Source: Paenibacillus sp. USDA918EY
GTDB lineage: Bacteria > Bacillota > Bacilli > Paenibacillales > Paenibacillaceae
Direction: 5' to 3'
NCBI RefSeq assembly: GCF_009870825.1
Contig: NZ_WTWY01000001.1
Location: 496,001-560,000 of the forward strand
Length of the DNA stretch: 64,000 bases
Shown here: positions 62,786 to 64,000 of the stretch, one piece after another
Numbering within the stretch: position 1 is the first letter of the stretch
How the letters are laid out: every line of letters begins with the position of its first letter
Notes under the pieces: model-generated
The model's database searches: none
The model's input: only the letters and a program-made list of their open reading frames with translations
Told to the model about the DNA's origin: nothing
Translations under genes and position numbers: made by a program

Positions 62786-64000
62786 ATGTTTAAAGTGCTC
62801 CTGATCGACGATGAGCCGTTGATCGGCAATGTGATAAGGACGTTATTCAACTGGAAGGAGCATGGGTTCGAGTTCGTCGGCGAAGCATACAGCGGGACGG
62901 CGGCTTTGACGATGCTCGAAGAGTCGCCGCCGCACATCGCGATCATCGACGTGAATATGCCGGAGATGAACGGCGTGGAACTTCACGGGATCATTCGCGA
63001 GCGGTATCCGGCCATCAAGACGATCATGCTCAGCAGCTACGACGACTACGATTACGTGCGCGAATGCTTGCGAAGCGGGGCCGTCGACTATTTGCTCAAG
63101 CACCGGCTGGATGAACCGCTGCTGCGAAACGTGTTGAACAAGGCCGTTCAGGACCTGCAGCAGGAGAGCAGGGCGCAGGAAGGCAGGCTGGCAAGCCGCA
63201 AAATGGAAGAATCGATGAAGCCGGTATTCATAAGAAGCTACATCGCCGACCTGGTCAGGGGGAAGGAGGATGCCGGAACGTTTGACGCGGCCTCCGGGAT
63301 GGAAAATTTGTATCCCGACGCCGTCAGTTACACGGCAGCAGCGCTGCAGATCATTCCCTTCCTGCTGCTGACGGAGTCATTCAGCGATAGGCAAACGAAC
63401 CGGCTGGTGCAGCAGGCGGTCGATGTGATGCAGCAAAGCCTTGGAGATATTCATGAACGGACGGCCGCTTATGTAGAGAACGGAAGGGTGGTTGTCGTGT
63501 TTGCGTTCAAGGACCGCAGCGAGCATACCGGCGCGAGCGAGGCACACCGCTGGATGGGGAAGGTTCAGCATGCGCTTGAGCTGATGCTGAACCTGAAATC
63601 CGCTTATGCTCTTGGGCATCCTTGCACAAGCCTGTCGCAGCTCGGAGCCAGCTACAGATCGGCCGAGAAGGCGCTTGATGCTTCTCCTGCCGGCGAGCCG
63701 GATGCCATGGCCGCAGATGCTGATCGAACGAACCCGTCCGCAGGGGGCAGAACGATCGCACCGCAGCTGCGTGTTGCCCTCACCATCGAAGAACAGAAGC
63801 AGCTGCTTCTTGCCATGGAAAGTTTGGACCAAGAGAGGCTGCGCCGCCTCATCGCCTCGGTGTGCGGTTCGGTCCGCCGTCAGCCGCTCCATTCCCCTGC
63901 GGTGCAATTGATCGTCAGCGAGCTTCTGCACACCGGCGATAAAGCTATAAAAAAATCAATCCCCACGTCTGCGCCCGAAACCGCCCGGGATGGACTCCCG
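62786..64000 (+). CDS. YesN-type response regulator (3' end outside window)
   Basis: The frame stays open for 405 codons to the right edge. The N-terminal receiver domain has the acidic pocket (VLLIDDEPLIGN), phospho-acceptor Asp in HIAIIDVNMPEMNGVEL, Ser in MLSSYDD and Lys in DYLLKHRLDE. A long middle region without clear motifs is usual for YesN proteins, and the AraC-type DNA-binding domain should lie beyond the edge. It follows the YesM-like kinase gene after 2 bp, so the pair is co-transcribed. Confidence 0.9.
   Translation, partial: MFKVLLIDDEPLIGNVIRTLFNWKEHGFEFVGEAYSGTAALTMLEESPPHIAIIDVNMPEMNGVELHGIIRERYPAIKTIMLSSYDDYDYVRECLRSGAVDYLLKHRLDEPLLRNVLNKAVQDLQQESRAQEGRLASRKMEESMKPVFIRSYIADLVRGKEDAGTFDAASGMENLYPDAVSYTAAALQIIPFLLLTESFSDRQTNRLVQQAVDVMQQSLGDIHERTAAYVENGRVVVVFAFKDRSEHTGASEAHRWMGKVQHALELMLNLKSAYALGHPCTSLSQLGASYRSAEKALDASPAGEPDAMAADADRTNPSAGGRTIAPQLRVALTIEEQKQLLLAMESLDQERLRRLIASVCGSVRRQPLHSPAVQLIVSELLHTGDKAIKKSIPTSAPETARDGLP

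Overview
The window looks like chromosomal DNA of a spore-former-type Bacillota, most likely Paenibacillus or a close relative. Reasons: strong AGGAGG-type ribosome binding sites, roughly even GC, many secreted or intracellular glycosidases with AraC and YesM/YesN-type regulators, DUF5054 and DUF5107 proteins, and dispersed palindromic repeats. No rRNA or tRNA gene was seen.

Region 1 (1-12.0 kb) is decayed accessory DNA. It holds the tail of a secreted Big_4-domain protein, a frameshifted acfC-like binding protein, an intact ECF sigma/anti-sigma pair, an ABC exporter collapsed by an internal deletion but still preceded by four 11-bp operator repeats, an intact DUF5054 (GH38-like) enzyme, a multidomain GH29 fucosidase broken by three nonsense codons and a frameshift, and a fragment of a Gfo/Idh oxidoreductase.

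Region 2 (12.0-25.3 kb) is a glycan-utilisation locus: GH36 alpha-galactosidase, a mutarotase-like protein, an AraC regulator, a DUF5107-TPR protein, GH35 beta-galactosidase, a GH38-type alpha-mannosidase and a hypothetical protein. A 165-bp promoter module occurs twice, before the GH36 gene and between the AraC and DUF5107 genes. The second copy carries two palindromic elements, and the first acts as the empty site for one of them.

Region 3 (25.5-50.1 kb) is the main find: an apparently complete, dedicated collagen-to-2-oxoglutarate system. It has a secreted M9 collagenase (PKD and PPC domains), an oligopeptide ABC importer (OppA, OppB, OppC and a fused OppD-OppF), two M24 Xaa-Pro peptidases, two proline-racemase-family enzymes (one probably 4-hydroxyproline 2-epimerase), a split HcnABC-type D-hydroxyproline dehydrogenase with a BFD-type iron-sulfur subunit, a DapA-family pyrroline-4-hydroxy-2-carboxylate deaminase, a 2-oxoglutarate-semialdehyde dehydrogenase and an OCD-family imino-acid reductase. 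It also encodes its own sigma-54 (RpoN) and a CBS-PAS-AAA-Fis enhancer-binding protein. Seven sequences with exact GG-N10-GC spacing matching the sigma-54 -24/-12 consensus lie before the transcription units, including rpoN itself, which implies a positive autoregulatory loop. A weak shared motif about 80-100 bp upstream of several promoters may be the enhancer site.

Region 4 (50.1-64 kb) is mixed: an IS110 transposase remnant, an Rrf2/MFS/methyltransferase operon, a DinB protein, a nucleotidyltransferase-like protein, an alcohol dehydrogenase remnant, an AldO-type alditol oxidase, a sulfatase with a divergent AraC regulator, and a YesM/YesN-type two-component system cut by the window end. 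A dispersed 120-bp repeat occurs three times (31.6, 42.5 and 57.9 kb); one copy sits in the leader between a sigma-54 promoter and its gene.
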